Numbered from the stretch's first letter, positions 1 to 7,515 are shown. The stretch: DNA of 14,061 nucleotides from Xanthomonas translucens pv. translucens DSM 18974 (GCF_000331775.1 NZ_CAPJ01000170.1:1-14061); one strand, 5' to 3'. Program-made: numbers and translations. Notes: generated from the sequence alone by a model not told the origin.

Positions 1-156
1 GTCGTGGGCACGCGCCGGCGCCGCCGCCGGCGCGATCAACAGCAGGCGGCCCAGCAGCAGCAGGATCAGCACGGTGATGGCGGCCGCCCCCAGGTGCAGC
101 AGCCGGTCTTGCGCAGGTGCAGACGTCACGACGATCGAGATTCCATAGCGAGGCAT
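1..156 (-). CDS. N-terminus of an unknown membrane-anchored protein (partial)
   Basis: An ATG at 156 on the minus strand opens a frame that stays open to the left edge (52 codons, no stop). The peptide begins MPRYGISIVV, then has a short polar stretch and one strongly hydrophobic segment (about residues 22-43: AAAITVLILLLLGRLLLIA) followed by an Ala/Pro-rich stretch. This is the shape of a single-pass inner-membrane protein with a short cytoplasmic tail and a periplasmic body, as in TonB-like energy transducers, but no diagnostic motif lies inside the window. A GTG at codon 10 is an alternative start. A GGTGG stretch precedes the ATG. The gene points away from pheC, so the two share the 157-427 spacer. 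Family not recognised. Confidence 0.5.
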   Translation of the reverse strand, partial: MPRYGISIVVTSAPAQDRLLHLGAAAITVLILLLLGRLLLIAPAAAPARAHD

Positions 157-427
157 GCGTCCACCGGAGGAGTGTTTCCGGACTGCGCTATGGTGCCGTG
201 AGTTCCTGTGCCGCACCGTGTCGGTCGGCACCGGCTGCTGTCATGCACGGCCATGCGCCGCCGGACTGCAGGTGCAAAACCCCTGCCACGCTTGACGCTG
301 CGCCATGACGCGAGGAAACCGGCTAAGGTGGCCGGCGCCGATACGGCGACAGCCGGCGTACAGCCAGCGCGCGTCGTCGGCGCCGATATCCCCCGTTCTG
401 GAGAACGCGCCTGTTGTGGAGAAGCAC
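157..427. promoter_or_regulatory. Divergent spacer upstream of pheC
   Basis: This 271-bp gap separates the left-edge minus-strand gene from pheC and must hold both promoters. I see no convincing sigma-70 promoter; a TTGACG at 292-297 resembles a -35 box but has no -10 at the right distance. An exact 11-bp direct repeat, CGGCGCCGATA, lies at 333-343 and 378-388 (45 bp apart) and could be an operator pair or chance in GC-rich DNA. The pheC ribosome binding site GGAG is at 418-421. Confidence 0.35.
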
Positions 428-1207
428 ATGATCCGATGGCTCGGCGCCTGCCTGCTGAGCGCCGCCGCGACGCTGCCGGCCACCGCGGCGCCCTCGCACC
501 TGGACAGCATCGCCCAGCGCGGCACGCTGCGCGTGTGCACCACCGGCGACTACCTGCCGTACAGCCTGCTGCGCGCGGACGGCGGCTACGAGGGCATCGA
601 CATCGCCCTGGCGCAATCGCTCGCGGCCAGCCTGGAGGTGCCGGTGACCTGGGTACCCACGCGCTGGGCGACACTGCTGCCGGACCTGCTCGCCGATCGC
701 TGCGACATCGCCGTCGGCGGCATCTCGGTGTCGCTGCCGCGGCAGCGCCACGCCTGGTTCAGCGCGGTGCTCGACGTGGACGGCAAGATCCCGCTGATAC
801 GCTGCGCCGACCAGCAGCGCTATCGCGACATCGCGCAGATCAATCGCGCCGAGGTGCGGGTGATCGAACCGCGCGGCGGCACCAACGACGCCTTCGCCCG
901 CCGCGCGCTGCCGCAGGCACAGCTGACCCTGTCCGACGACAACAGCGCGATCTTCCGCGAACTACGCGAAGGCCACGCCGACGTGATGATCACCGACGCC
1001 TCCGAAGCGCGCTTCCAGCAACGCCGCGTGCCCGGCCTGTGTGCGGTGAACCCGCAGCAGCCGCTGCAGTACAGCGAAAAGGCCTTCCTGCTGCCGCGCG
1101 ACGACATGGCCTGGAAGGCCTACGTGGACCAGTGGCTGCACCTGAGCAAGGCCAGCGGCGAGTACCGCAAGGCGCAGGCGCCGTGGCTGGGGGAAGCGGC
1201 CGAGTAG
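428..1207 (+). CDS. pheC: Periplasmic cyclohexadienyl dehydratase (arogenate/prephenate dehydratase) PheC
   Basis: This 259-residue protein has the periplasmic binding-protein fold but reads as PheC, which dehydrates and decarboxylates prephenate to phenylpyruvate or arogenate to phenylalanine. Seen in sequence: a signal peptide (about residues 1-21, ending PATAA); the family opening LDSIAQRGTLRVCTTGDY at 25-42; a GGTND motif at 150-154; TDASEAR at 189-195, whose Glu193 aligns from memory with the catalytic Glu of Pseudomonas aeruginosa PheC; and a C-terminal block with LCAVNPQQP, EKAFLLPRD and YVDQWLH, all PheC hallmarks. Length is close to the P. aeruginosa enzyme. The ATG at 428 is chosen because GGAG sits 6 nt upstream and it places the signal peptide at the N-terminus; an upstream in-frame ATG at 305 would bury it. 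No transporter genes adjoin, which argues against an ABC-uptake role. The gene is monocistronic and convergent with the AraC gene. Confidence 0.85.
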   Translation: MIRWLGACLLSAAATLPATAAPSHLDSIAQRGTLRVCTTGDYLPYSLLRADGGYEGIDIALAQSLAASLEVPVTWVPTRWATLLPDLLADRCDIAVGGISVSLPRQRHAWFSAVLDVDGKIPLIRCADQQRYRDIAQINRAEVRVIEPRGGTNDAFARRALPQAQLTLSDDNSAIFRELREGHADVMITDASEARFQQRRVPGLCAVNPQQPLQYSEKAFLLPRDDMAWKAYVDQWLHLSKASGEYRKAQAPWLGEAAE

Positions 1208-1317
1208 CTTGCCGGGAAGCGTTGCGGATCGCACGGTTGCCGGGATCGGCGATGTACGGCGCGTCATGATGCGCATCGACCACGATGCCGCAGCCATCGG
1301 CGAACGGCGGCGTGCGG
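1208..1317. other. Spacer between convergent pheC and araC-family gene
   Basis: A 110-bp gap between two stop codons. It contains a 16-bp near-palindrome at 1259-1274 (GCGCGTCATGATGCGC, one G/T mismatch), which could fold at the 3' end of either transcript. No U-tract follows on either strand, so it is not a canonical terminator. Confidence 0.3.
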
Positions 1318-2217
1318 TCAGCCAGCCTGGCCGAGCTGTTCGGCCAGGTCGTTGCGCGGCGAGCGGCCGTACAGGCGGCTGTATTCGCGGCTGAACTGCG
1401 ATGGGCTCTGGTAGCCGACGCGATAGCCGGCCGAACCCACGTCCATCCGCTCCACCACCATCAGCCGCCGCGCCTCGCGCAGGCGCAGCTGCTTCTGGTA
1501 TTGCAGCGGGGTCATCGCGGTCACCGCGTTGAAATGGTGGTGCAGCGAAGACGCGCTCATGTTCACCTGTCGCGCCAGGTCCTCGATCCGTATCGGTTCG
1601 GCGTAGTGCTGGCGCAACCACGCGATCGCCTTGGCGATGCGGTTGCTGGGGCTGTCCTCCTGCGCGATGCGCAGCAGGTTCGGGCCGCACGGACCGGTCA
1701 GCAGGCGATACAGGATTTCCTGCTCGATCAGCGGCGCCATCGCGGCGATGTCGTCGGGCTGTTCGAGCAGCCTGAGCATGCGCAGCGTCGCATCCAGCAG
1801 CGCGGCGCTGGCGGTATTGACCGACACGCCGCGCACGCAATCGGCGCTGGCCTGCACCGGCAGCGGAATGCGTTCGAGCAGGTCGCGCAGCCGGTCCGAT
1901 CGGATCGCCATGCCCACGCCCAGCAACGGCCGCTCCGGGCTGGCCTGGGTGATCCGCGACACCACCGGCAAGTCCAGCGCCACCAGCAGATAGGTGCAGG
2001 CCGCGTAGCGGTATTCTTCGGTGCCCAGGCTCAGGCACTTCTCGCCCTGCACCACCAGGGCGAAGCAAGGCCATTGCGCGGTGTGTGCCTTTGGCGAGGG
2101 CGCGGTGCGGTGCGAACAGAACAGGCCGTCGATGGCGGTATCGCCGTTGCCGTCGGGGACGGCCAATCGGGCAATGAGTGCGGCGATTTCTTGATAGCGG
2201 TCGGCAAGCGCGGTCAT
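1318..2217 (-). CDS. AraC-family transcriptional regulator (AraC_N type)
   Basis: A cytoplasmic DNA-binding regulator of 299 residues, the usual size for AraC proteins with an AraC_N-type sensor domain. The N-terminal half (about 1-185) carries the cupin-like sensor, with VVQGEKCLSLGTEEYRYAAC typical of this group. The C-terminal AraC/XylS domain (about 192-291) has both helix-turn-helix units: IEDLARQVNMSASSLHHHF, then the second unit ending VGYQSPSQFSREYSRLYGRSP. The ATG at 2217 is chosen because the family normally begins close before its sensor fold; the frame stays open to 2799 but that extension is antisense to the neighbouring gene. It diverges from the 35-codon ORF and the barrel protein, which makes those its probable target, as is common for local AraC regulators. 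Ligand unknown. Confidence 0.88.
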   Translation of the reverse strand: MTALADRYQEIAALIARLAVPDGNGDTAIDGLFCSHRTAPSPKAHTAQWPCFALVVQGEKCLSLGTEEYRYAACTYLLVALDLPVVSRITQASPERPLLGVGMAIRSDRLRDLLERIPLPVQASADCVRGVSVNTASAALLDATLRMLRLLEQPDDIAAMAPLIEQEILYRLLTGPCGPNLLRIAQEDSPSNRIAKAIAWLRQHYAEPIRIEDLARQVNMSASSLHHHFNAVTAMTPLQYQKQLRLREARRLMVVERMDVGSAGYRVGYQSPSQFSREYSRLYGRSPRNDLAEQLGQAG

Positions 2218-2406
2218 CGGCGTCGGGCGCAGCGGCGGGCAATCGAGGGACCTACAGCTTGCCCGATGCTGCGACGGCGCGGTCGCCGCCATGGCACGGT
2301 TTGCAGGATCGGACAAGAATTCCGCGGGATCGCGATAACGCGCCGCGGCGCCGCGCTCGCATCCTGTGCAGGCCGGATCCCCCGTCGCGTCTACCGGAGT
2401 GCTCCC
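2218..2406. promoter_or_regulatory. Divergent control region between AraC regulator and leader ORF
   Basis: A 189-bp region between the AraC start (2217, -) and the leader ORF start (2407, +). Two candidate sites are visible: an inverted repeat GCGAC-N6-GTCGC at 2271-2286, and TTGCAGGATCGGACAAGAAT at 2301-2320, which looks to me like half-sites found near AraC-type regulators in other Proteobacteria. The second assignment rests on memory of similar sites, not on a match I can compute. No good -35/-10 pair is visible, which fits activator-dependent transcription. A ribosome binding site GGAG lies at 2396-2399. Confidence 0.4.
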
Positions 2407-2514
2407 ATGCCCCTGCTGCTTCCCGCCTCGCTCACCTGCATGCCGATCGCCGCCGCCGCGCCCTGCCGCGCCCTTTCCCACCACTGCGCCGCGCCGCGCA
2501 ACGCGCAGGGCTGA
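2407..2514 (+). CDS. Possible 35-residue leader or small protein
   Basis: A short frame starting at ATG 2407 with GGAG at 2396-2399, 7 nt upstream, a better ribosome binding site than that of the gene it precedes. The peptide starts MPLLLPASLTCMPIAAAAP and is mildly hydrophobic, Ala/Pro-rich, with three cysteines; no family recognised. Its TGA (2512-2514) ends 4 nt before the ATG of the next gene, a spacing expected for translational coupling. It may be a leader peptide, a small exported peptide, or an incidental frame in a 5' leader. Coding status is uncertain because the frame is also open further upstream, antisense to the AraC gene. Confidence 0.4.
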   Translation: MPLLLPASLTCMPIAAAAPCRALSHHCAAPRNAQG

Positions 2515-2518
2515 GCCG

Positions 2519-2878
2519 ATGCAAGCGCATACCGAAGCCCTGGAAATCACCACCTTCCGCCTGCAGGACTGCACCTGGCGCACCTTCCTGCGCGCCAACG
2601 CCGAGGTCGATGCCTGGTTGCAGCGCCAGCCCGGCTTCCGCTCGCGGCGCATCGCGCGGCGCCGCGATGGCACCGTGGTCGACATGCTGCTGTGGGACAG
2701 CGTGGCCCACGGCACCGCCTCGGCACGGCGGCTGATGCGCGACCTGCAAGGCGCCGCGATCCATGCGCTGATCGATCCGGATACGGTCTCCTGGGACATC
2801 GCGCCGGTGCAGCACGTCAGCGGCGAAGAGCGCGGCGACAGCGAGGCGGAAGCCGAAGCCGACAGCCTCGCGGCTTAG
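2519..2878 (+). CDS. Putative dimeric alpha/beta-barrel (ABM-like) protein
   Basis: A 119-residue cytoplasmic protein. The core (about residues 5-95) has the order strand (ALEITTFRL), helix with WRTFLRANAEVDAWLQRQPGF, strand (FRSRRIARR), strand (VVDMLLWDS), then helix with ARRLMRDL. This W/F...N...V..WL..QPGF..R pattern is typical of the dimeric alpha/beta-barrel superfamily that includes antibiotic-biosynthesis monooxygenase (ABM) domains. The C-terminal tail (about 100-119) is acidic and low-complexity (many E/A/D). No catalytic residue can be named; many relatives are uncharacterised. The start follows CAGGG at 2506-2510, 8 nt upstream. It lies directly after the leader ORF and diverges from the AraC gene, suggesting AraC-controlled expression. 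The fold assignment is by pattern recognition only. Confidence 0.7.
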   Translation: MQAHTEALEITTFRLQDCTWRTFLRANAEVDAWLQRQPGFRSRRIARRRDGTVVDMLLWDSVAHGTASARRLMRDLQGAAIHALIDPDTVSWDIAPVQHVSGEERGDSEAEAEADSLAA

Positions 2879-2909
2879 GAGCAGCGGCCGCCGACGGCGA
2901 CCGGCGCGC

Positions 2910-3821
2910 TCACACCCAACCGCGGCGGCGGAACCACGCCAGCGGCAGCACCACGCTCAGCGCGATCACGCCCAGCGCCCAGTAATAGGCGTCGTGCCAC
3001 TTGAGTTCGGGCATGTGCGCGAAGTTCATGCCCCAGATGCCGACCAGCACCGTCGGCGGAATGCCCACCACCGACGCCACCGCCATCACCTTCATCACGT
3101 TGTTCTGGTCCATGTTGATCATGCCCAGCACGCTGTCGAGCAGGAACTCGACGCGGTCGTCCAGGTGCTGCTCGAATTCGCTCAGGGTGACCAGGTCCTT
3201 GTGCAGCAGGCCGATGCGCTTGGCCGCATCGTCGCCGAACCAGTCCGGCGCGGCGCCGTCCAGGTAGGTGGCCAGGCGCAACAGGCCGTGGCCGGCGTTG
3301 TGCATGCCGCCGAGCCGCCGGCCCATGCCGCCGACCGCGTGCAGCATGCGCTCCAGGTCCCGCGAGGTATGCGGTTGGTCGAAGGCCATGCGGGTGGTCT
3401 CGGTGATCTCCGCTTCCAGCGCTTCCAGCCGATCCGCCATTTGCCCGACCAGCTGATCGAGCAGGCGCAGCAGCAGATCGTCGCTGCTCCGGCACGGGTT
3501 CTTCTCCAAGTGCGCGGCCACCGCTTGCAACGACCCCATGCGCTGCTCGCGCTGGGTCACCAGCACCCGCGGCGACAGCGCGAAGCCCAGCGGCGCGGTC
3601 GGGCCGTCCTCGTCCTGGAAGCGCGGCACGTTGAGGAACAGCACGTCGCCCTCGATGCGCACCCGGCTGCTGAACTCGATCTCCCCGATCGCCGCCCGCG
3701 TGGGCAAGCCGAACCCCACCTGCTGGTCGGCCTCGGCGAGTTCCTCGCGGCTGGGCTGGCACAGGTCCACCCAGCAGAACGGTGGCGCGGACGTTCCGGC
3801 AATGCGGTGGATCGTGATCAT
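2910..3821 (-). CDS. CorA-family divalent cation transporter
   Basis: A 303-residue inner-membrane ion channel of the CorA superfamily (Mg2+/Co2+ uptake, or Zn2+ as in ZntB). The N-terminal cytoplasmic domain (about 1-235) contains the long helices (QLVGQMADRLEALEAEITET and following). Near the C-terminus are two membrane helices (about 244-263 and 280-297). The signature GMN is at 264-266 within GIWGMNF, and the loop after it, AHMPELKW, matches the MPEL loop of bacterial CorA. The pentameric pore is known for the family. The substrate cannot be told from sequence alone; length fits both CorA and ZntB. The ATG at 3821 (MITIHRIAG) is chosen because the 30-codon extension is Arg/Ala-rich and unlike the family. 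It follows the permease gene in the same direction with a 159-bp gap, so probably has its own promoter. Confidence 0.87.
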   Translation of the reverse strand: MITIHRIAGTSAPPFCWVDLCQPSREELAEADQQVGFGLPTRAAIGEIEFSSRVRIEGDVLFLNVPRFQDEDGPTAPLGFALSPRVLVTQREQRMGSLQAVAAHLEKNPCRSSDDLLLRLLDQLVGQMADRLEALEAEITETTRMAFDQPHTSRDLERMLHAVGGMGRRLGGMHNAGHGLLRLATYLDGAAPDWFGDDAAKRIGLLHKDLVTLSEFEQHLDDRVEFLLDSVLGMINMDQNNVMKVMAVASVVGIPPTVLVGIWGMNFAHMPELKWHDAYYWALGVIALSVVLPLAWFRRRGWV

Positions 3822-3980
3822 CGGAATCGGCTCGATGGCGGGAGGGCGCGAGCATCCTCTGCCGCGGCTGAAGCGAACGTCAACGGCGCAGGCAAGGGCA
3901 GCGGCCGCCAACGCCGCGCCACCGCGCCGAACAGCGCCATCGCCGCGCTATGGCCCCACCCACGCCACGCGGCCGCTGCT

Positions 3981-5372
3981 TCAGGCGCGCGCGCCACCGC
4001 GGCGCTTCAACGCATAGCCAATGCCCAGCAGCAGGAACCAGGCCGGACTGGCCAGCAACGCCTGCCGGGTGTCGTCCTGCAGCGTCAGCAACGCCAGCAC
4101 GAAGGCGAAGAACGCCAGGCATACGTAGCACATGCGCACGCCGCCGGGCATCTTGAACGCCGAGGCCGCATGCAGCTGCGGGCGCTTGCGCCGGTAGGCG
4201 ATGTACGCGCACAGGATCAGCGACCAGACGAACATGAACAGCACCGCGGCCAGCGTGGTGACCAGGGTGAAGGCGGTGACCAGGTTCGGGATCAGGTACA
4301 CCAGCAGCGTGCCGCCGAGCAGGCAGACGCAGGAGAACAGCAAGCCGCGCGCCGGCACCGCCGCGCGCGACAGGCGGGCGAAGCCGCGCGGCGCGTGCCG
4401 CTCTTCGGCCAGGCCGTAGAGCATGCGGCTGGTGGAGAAGATGCCGCTGTTGGCCGAGGAGGTGGCCGAGGTCAGCACCACGAAGTTGATCAGGCTGGCC
4501 GCGGCCGGCACCCCGGCCAGCACGAACAGCTCCACGAACGGGCTCTTGCCCGGCACCACCTCGCGCCACGGCGTCACCGCCATGATCGCGATCAGCGCCA
4601 GCACGTAGAACACCAGGATCCGCACCGGGATCGAATTGATCGCCTTGGGCAGGTTGCGCCGCGGGTCGGCGGTCTCGGCGGCGGTGGTGCCGACCAGCTC
4701 GATGCCGACGAAGGCGAACACCGCGATCTGGAAGCCGGCGAAGAAACCGCCGATGCCCATCGGGAACAGGCCGCCGTCGTTCCACAGATTGGCCAGCGCC
4801 GCCACGTGCCCGGACGGCGACTGGAAGCCCCAGGCCACCAGCCCGGCGCCGGTCAGGATCAACGCGCAGATGGCCACGATCTTGATCAGCGCGAACCAGA
4901 ATTCCATTTCGCCGAACAGCTTCACCGTCACCAGGTTCAGGCTCAGCAGCAACAGCACGCACAGCAGCGCCGGGATCCACGGCGCCAGGCCGGGAAACCA
5001 GAACTGCGCGTAGGCCGCGATCGCGATCACGTCGGCGATGGCGGTGATGATCCAGCAGAACCAGTAGGTCCAGCCGCAGAAGAACCCGGCCCAGGGACCC
5101 AGCAGATCGGTGGAGAAGTCGATGAACGACTTGTACTCCAGGTTCGACAGCAGCAACTCGCCCATCGCCCGCATCACGAAGAACAGCATCGCACCGATGA
5201 TCAGGTACACGAACAGGATCGACGGGCCGGCCAGGCTGATGGTCTTGCCCGAGCCCATGAACAGGCCGGTGCCGATGGCGCCGCCGATCGCGATCAATTG
5301 CAGGTGGCGGTTGGACAGGCTGCGCTTGAGATGGTCGGGCTGGGCGGACGGGTCGGACATGGGCGCGGCCAT
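3981..5372 (-). CDS. cycA: Amino-acid permease, CycA-type (D-serine/D-alanine/glycine)
   Basis: A 463-residue polytopic inner-membrane transporter of the amino acid-polyamine-organocation (APC) family, with about 12 hydrophobic segments. It follows Escherichia coli CycA (470 residues) almost collinearly from memory: SNRHLQLIAIGGAIGTGLF at 20-38, the run through LLLSNLEYKSF, GWTYWFCW, FVGIELVGTTAAET, the SATSSANSG.FSTSRMLYGLA block, and the C-terminal LLTLQDDTRQALL. CycA imports D-serine, D-alanine and glycine (and D-cycloserine) with protons; the substrate here is inferred from that likeness. Starts at 5372 and 5360 (MSDPSAQ) are both possible and neither has a clear Shine-Dalgarno sequence. 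It lies between two same-strand transporter genes, with gaps of 159 bp to corA and 112 bp to the EamA gene. Confidence 0.9.
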   Translation of the reverse strand: MAAPMSDPSAQPDHLKRSLSNRHLQLIAIGGAIGTGLFMGSGKTISLAGPSILFVYLIIGAMLFFVMRAMGELLLSNLEYKSFIDFSTDLLGPWAGFFCGWTYWFCWIITAIADVIAIAAYAQFWFPGLAPWIPALLCVLLLLSLNLVTVKLFGEMEFWFALIKIVAICALILTGAGLVAWGFQSPSGHVAALANLWNDGGLFPMGIGGFFAGFQIAVFAFVGIELVGTTAAETADPRRNLPKAINSIPVRILVFYVLALIAIMAVTPWREVVPGKSPFVELFVLAGVPAAASLINFVVLTSATSSANSGIFSTSRMLYGLAEERHAPRGFARLSRAAVPARGLLFSCVCLLGGTLLVYLIPNLVTAFTLVTTLAAVLFMFVWSLILCAYIAYRRKRPQLHAASAFKMPGGVRMCYVCLAFFAFVLALLTLQDDTRQALLASPAWFLLLGIGYALKRRGGARA

Positions 5373-5484
5373 CGGCGGGGACGATCCGACAACATAGAAG
5401 ATGCGACGCGCACGCGCCAGAGCGCTGCGCCCGCTTTGCGCGCGGAAATCGGCACAAGGCGCGCCACGCCCGGGCGCCGGCGCT

Positions 5485-6360
5485 TCAGACGATCTTGGTG
5501 CGCCGCCACCACTGCGTGACTTTTTCCTCGCGCACCAGGGTGAACAGCCCTGCGCCCAGGATCAGCGCGATGCCGACCAGCATCGGCCAGTCCAGATGAT
5601 CGTGGAACAGCCAATAGCCGAAACCGATCGCCCACAGCATCTGGCTGTACTGGGTCGGCGCCACCGCGCTGACCGGCGCCAGCCGCGAGGCATACATCAG
5701 CAAGATCGCCGCCAGCCCGGCGAGCAGGCCATAGCCGGCCAGCAGCACCCATTGCTGCCAGGTCGGCCACACGAAGGTGGGCAGCATCAGCAACGCCCCC
5801 ATCAGCAACGGGCCGAGCACGCCGGCGCCGTACAGGGTCAGGCGCTTCTCGCCCGGCCCGGCCATGCGCAGGCTGATCACCGACACCGCCCCGACCAGGC
5901 CGCAGACGATGGCCGCGACATGGCCCTCGCTCAGATGCCGGAAGCCCGGCCGCAACACGATCAGCACGCCGACGAAGCCGACGATCACCGCCAGCCAGCG
6001 CCGCCAGCGCACTTCCTCCTTGAGCAGCAACACCGACAGCACGGTGACGAAGATCGGCATCAGGAAGATCAGCGCGAACGCCTCGGCCATCGGCAACAGG
6101 GTGAACGCGGTGACCGCCGACAGATTGCCGACCGCGCCGGTGAACGCGCGCAGCAGCCAGATGCTGGGGCGCTGCGCCACCACCACCTCGCGCCAGCGGT
6201 CGCCGCGCTTCTTCAGGAACGGCAGCGCGGTGAGCATCAGCAACGCGCCGAAGAACACCACCTCGTAGGCCGGCAGCGTGCCTTCCAGGCCCTTCACGAA
6301 CGCGTCGCTGACCGAATAAGCGGCATAGCAGGCGAAACCGAGCAGCACACCTTTGAGCAT
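5485..6360 (-). CDS. EamA/DMT-family permease
   Basis: A 291-residue inner-membrane protein of the drug/metabolite transporter superfamily, with two tandem EamA repeats of about five membrane helices each (roughly 3-135 and 145-285). Typical features are the first-repeat end PMAEAFALIFLMPIFVTVL followed by KEEVRWRRWLAV and GVLIVLRPG, and the second-repeat motif APVSAVAPTQYSQMLWA. These transporters export or import small metabolites; the substrate cannot be predicted here. The ATG at 6360 (MLKGVLLGF) is preferred since AGGA lies about 8 nt upstream and it begins at the first membrane helix; the frame stays open upstream to 6687 but that region is antisense to the methyltransferase. A CATAAT at 6422-6427 (minus strand) could be its -10 box, without a clear -35. 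Confidence 0.87.
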   Translation of the reverse strand: MLKGVLLGFACYAAYSVSDAFVKGLEGTLPAYEVVFFGALLMLTALPFLKKRGDRWREVVVAQRPSIWLLRAFTGAVGNLSAVTAFTLLPMAEAFALIFLMPIFVTVLSVLLLKEEVRWRRWLAVIVGFVGVLIVLRPGFRHLSEGHVAAIVCGLVGAVSVISLRMAGPGEKRLTLYGAGVLGPLLMGALLMLPTFVWPTWQQWVLLAGYGLLAGLAAILLMYASRLAPVSAVAPTQYSQMLWAIGFGYWLFHDHLDWPMLVGIALILGAGLFTLVREEKVTQWWRRTKIV

Positions 6361-6609
6361 CGCGGATCCTGGCAGCTCGCGCCGCGCGCGGCGTCGGCCA
6401 TTGAAGGGAGAAGACGGCGCCATTATGCGTCGCCATCGCCACGGCCACCATGACGGTTCGCCGCCGCCAGCACGCGCGCGCGCGCCACGTGCCGCTGTGC
6501 GGACTGCGCCGCCGTCGCCGACGAGTCCCGTGCGACGCATGCCGACGACCGCATGCCTGGCACGCCGCGGCAGCGCCAGCGCAGGACGTCGCAGCGAGCC
6601 TCGGTTACG
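6361..6609. promoter_or_regulatory. Divergent spacer between EamA permease and methyltransferase
   Basis: A 249-bp GC-rich spacer with alternating CG tracts (around 6475-6486). The only promoter-like element I see is CATAAT on the minus strand (6422-6427), about 60 nt before the permease ATG. Nothing convincing is visible for the plus-strand methyltransferase, whose ATG at 6610 has no strong Shine-Dalgarno sequence. Confidence 0.3.
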
Positions 6610-7515
6610 ATGCCCTCCCCCCCCCGTATCGACGACCCGGCCTCGCGCAGCGCGCGCTGGCGCATCGCCTCCCTCGACGTGACCCATTCCTCCGGCCCCC
6701 TGCTGACCCGCCCGCTCGCCGACGCGCTGCTTGCCGCACGTGCTGGCGGCGCCGCCACCTGGACCGGGTCGCTGGATCTGCAGCGCAGCGAAGACCAGGC
6801 GCTGCTCGCCGCGGACCGCTGGCAGTGGCGCGGGCAGGCGTATCCGTATCCGCCCAAGCTCAAGGAGCGCACGATCTACTACTGGGACGGCGAGGAGTTC
6901 GCGCCGGTGTCGCGCTTCGGCGGCGCGCTGATCAAGCTGGTGCCGACCGAATGGGGCGCGCCGACCTTCGAGATCGACGGCATCAAGATGCTGCCGAGCG
7001 CGCAGCTATCCCCGTTCGAGGACGCGCGGCGCAAGGTCGCGCTGATCGAACCGCGCGGAAAGCGGGTGCTCGACACCTGCGGCGGGCTGGGCTATTTCGC
7101 CGCCTGCGCGCTGGAGGCCGGCGTGGCGCAGCTGCACTCGTTCGAGAAGAACGCCGACGTGCTGTGGCTGCGCACGCTCAACCCGTGGTCGCCGGATCCG
7201 GCCGCCAGCGACGGCCGCCTGCAGCTCGCGCACGCCGACGTCGGCCAGGCCATCGGCGCCATCGCCAGCGATTCGGTGGATGCGCTGCTGCACGACCCGC
7301 CGCGCTTCGGCATCGCCGGCGAACTGTATTCGCAGGTGTTCTACGACCAGCTGGCGCGGGTGCTGCGCCGCGGCGGGCGGCTGTTCCACTACACCGGCAG
7401 CCCGAACAAGCTGACCAGCGGCCGCGACGTGCCGCGCGAAGTGGCCAAGCGCCTGGAGAAGGCCGGCTTCCGCGCGGAACTGGCGCTGGATGGAGTATTG
7501 GCGACGCGTCGCTAA
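6610..7515 (+). CDS. Class I SAM-dependent methyltransferase (COG2521-like)
   Basis: A 301-residue predicted cytoplasmic methyltransferase. The N-terminal part (about 15-145) is a family-specific domain with PPKLKERTIYYWDGEEF and FEIDGIKMLPS. The Rossmann-like domain has motif I at 153-162 (VLDTCGGLGY), an acidic residue after strand 2 (E179 in HSFEK), D210 in the next motif, and motif IV HDPPRF at 228-233, an (N/D)PP-type active-site loop of enzymes that methylate exocyclic or amide nitrogens. The stretch HDPPRFGIAGELYSQVFY and the later GGRLFHYTGSPNK recall COG2521, a set described as archaeal predicted methyltransferases with sporadic bacterial members. Substrate unknown. The start is chosen at 6610; in-frame ATG at 6553 is an alternative. 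A C9 homopolymer (6617-6625) lies in codons 3-6, so slippage would inactivate the gene. Confidence 0.8.
   Translation: MPSPPRIDDPASRSARWRIASLDVTHSSGPLLTRPLADALLAARAGGAATWTGSLDLQRSEDQALLAADRWQWRGQAYPYPPKLKERTIYYWDGEEFAPVSRFGGALIKLVPTEWGAPTFEIDGIKMLPSAQLSPFEDARRKVALIEPRGKRVLDTCGGLGYFAACALEAGVAQLHSFEKNADVLWLRTLNPWSPDPAASDGRLQLAHADVGQAIGAIASDSVDALLHDPPRFGIAGELYSQVFYDQLARVLRRGGRLFHYTGSPNKLTSGRDVPREVAKRLEKAGFRAELALDGVLATRR
6617..6625 (+). repeat. C9 homopolymer at the 5' end of the methyltransferase
   Basis: Nine consecutive cytosines within codons 3-6 of the methyltransferase gene (ATG at 6610). In this length the reading frame is open. A change of one base would shift the frame just after the start. 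Such tracts can mediate phase variation by slipped-strand mispairing, or may be a sequencing or assembly weak point. Confidence 0.9.

Noticed and set aside
2994..5519. A plus-strand open frame of 841 codons across corA and cycA
   Set aside because: It is antisense to two well-recognised transporter genes, rich in His/Gln/Arg and lacks any motif; long antisense frames are expected at this GC content.
5401..6453. A plus-strand open frame of 350 codons over the EamA permease
   Set aside because: Antisense to a recognised two-repeat permease, with Gln/His/Arg-rich composition and no ribosome binding site.
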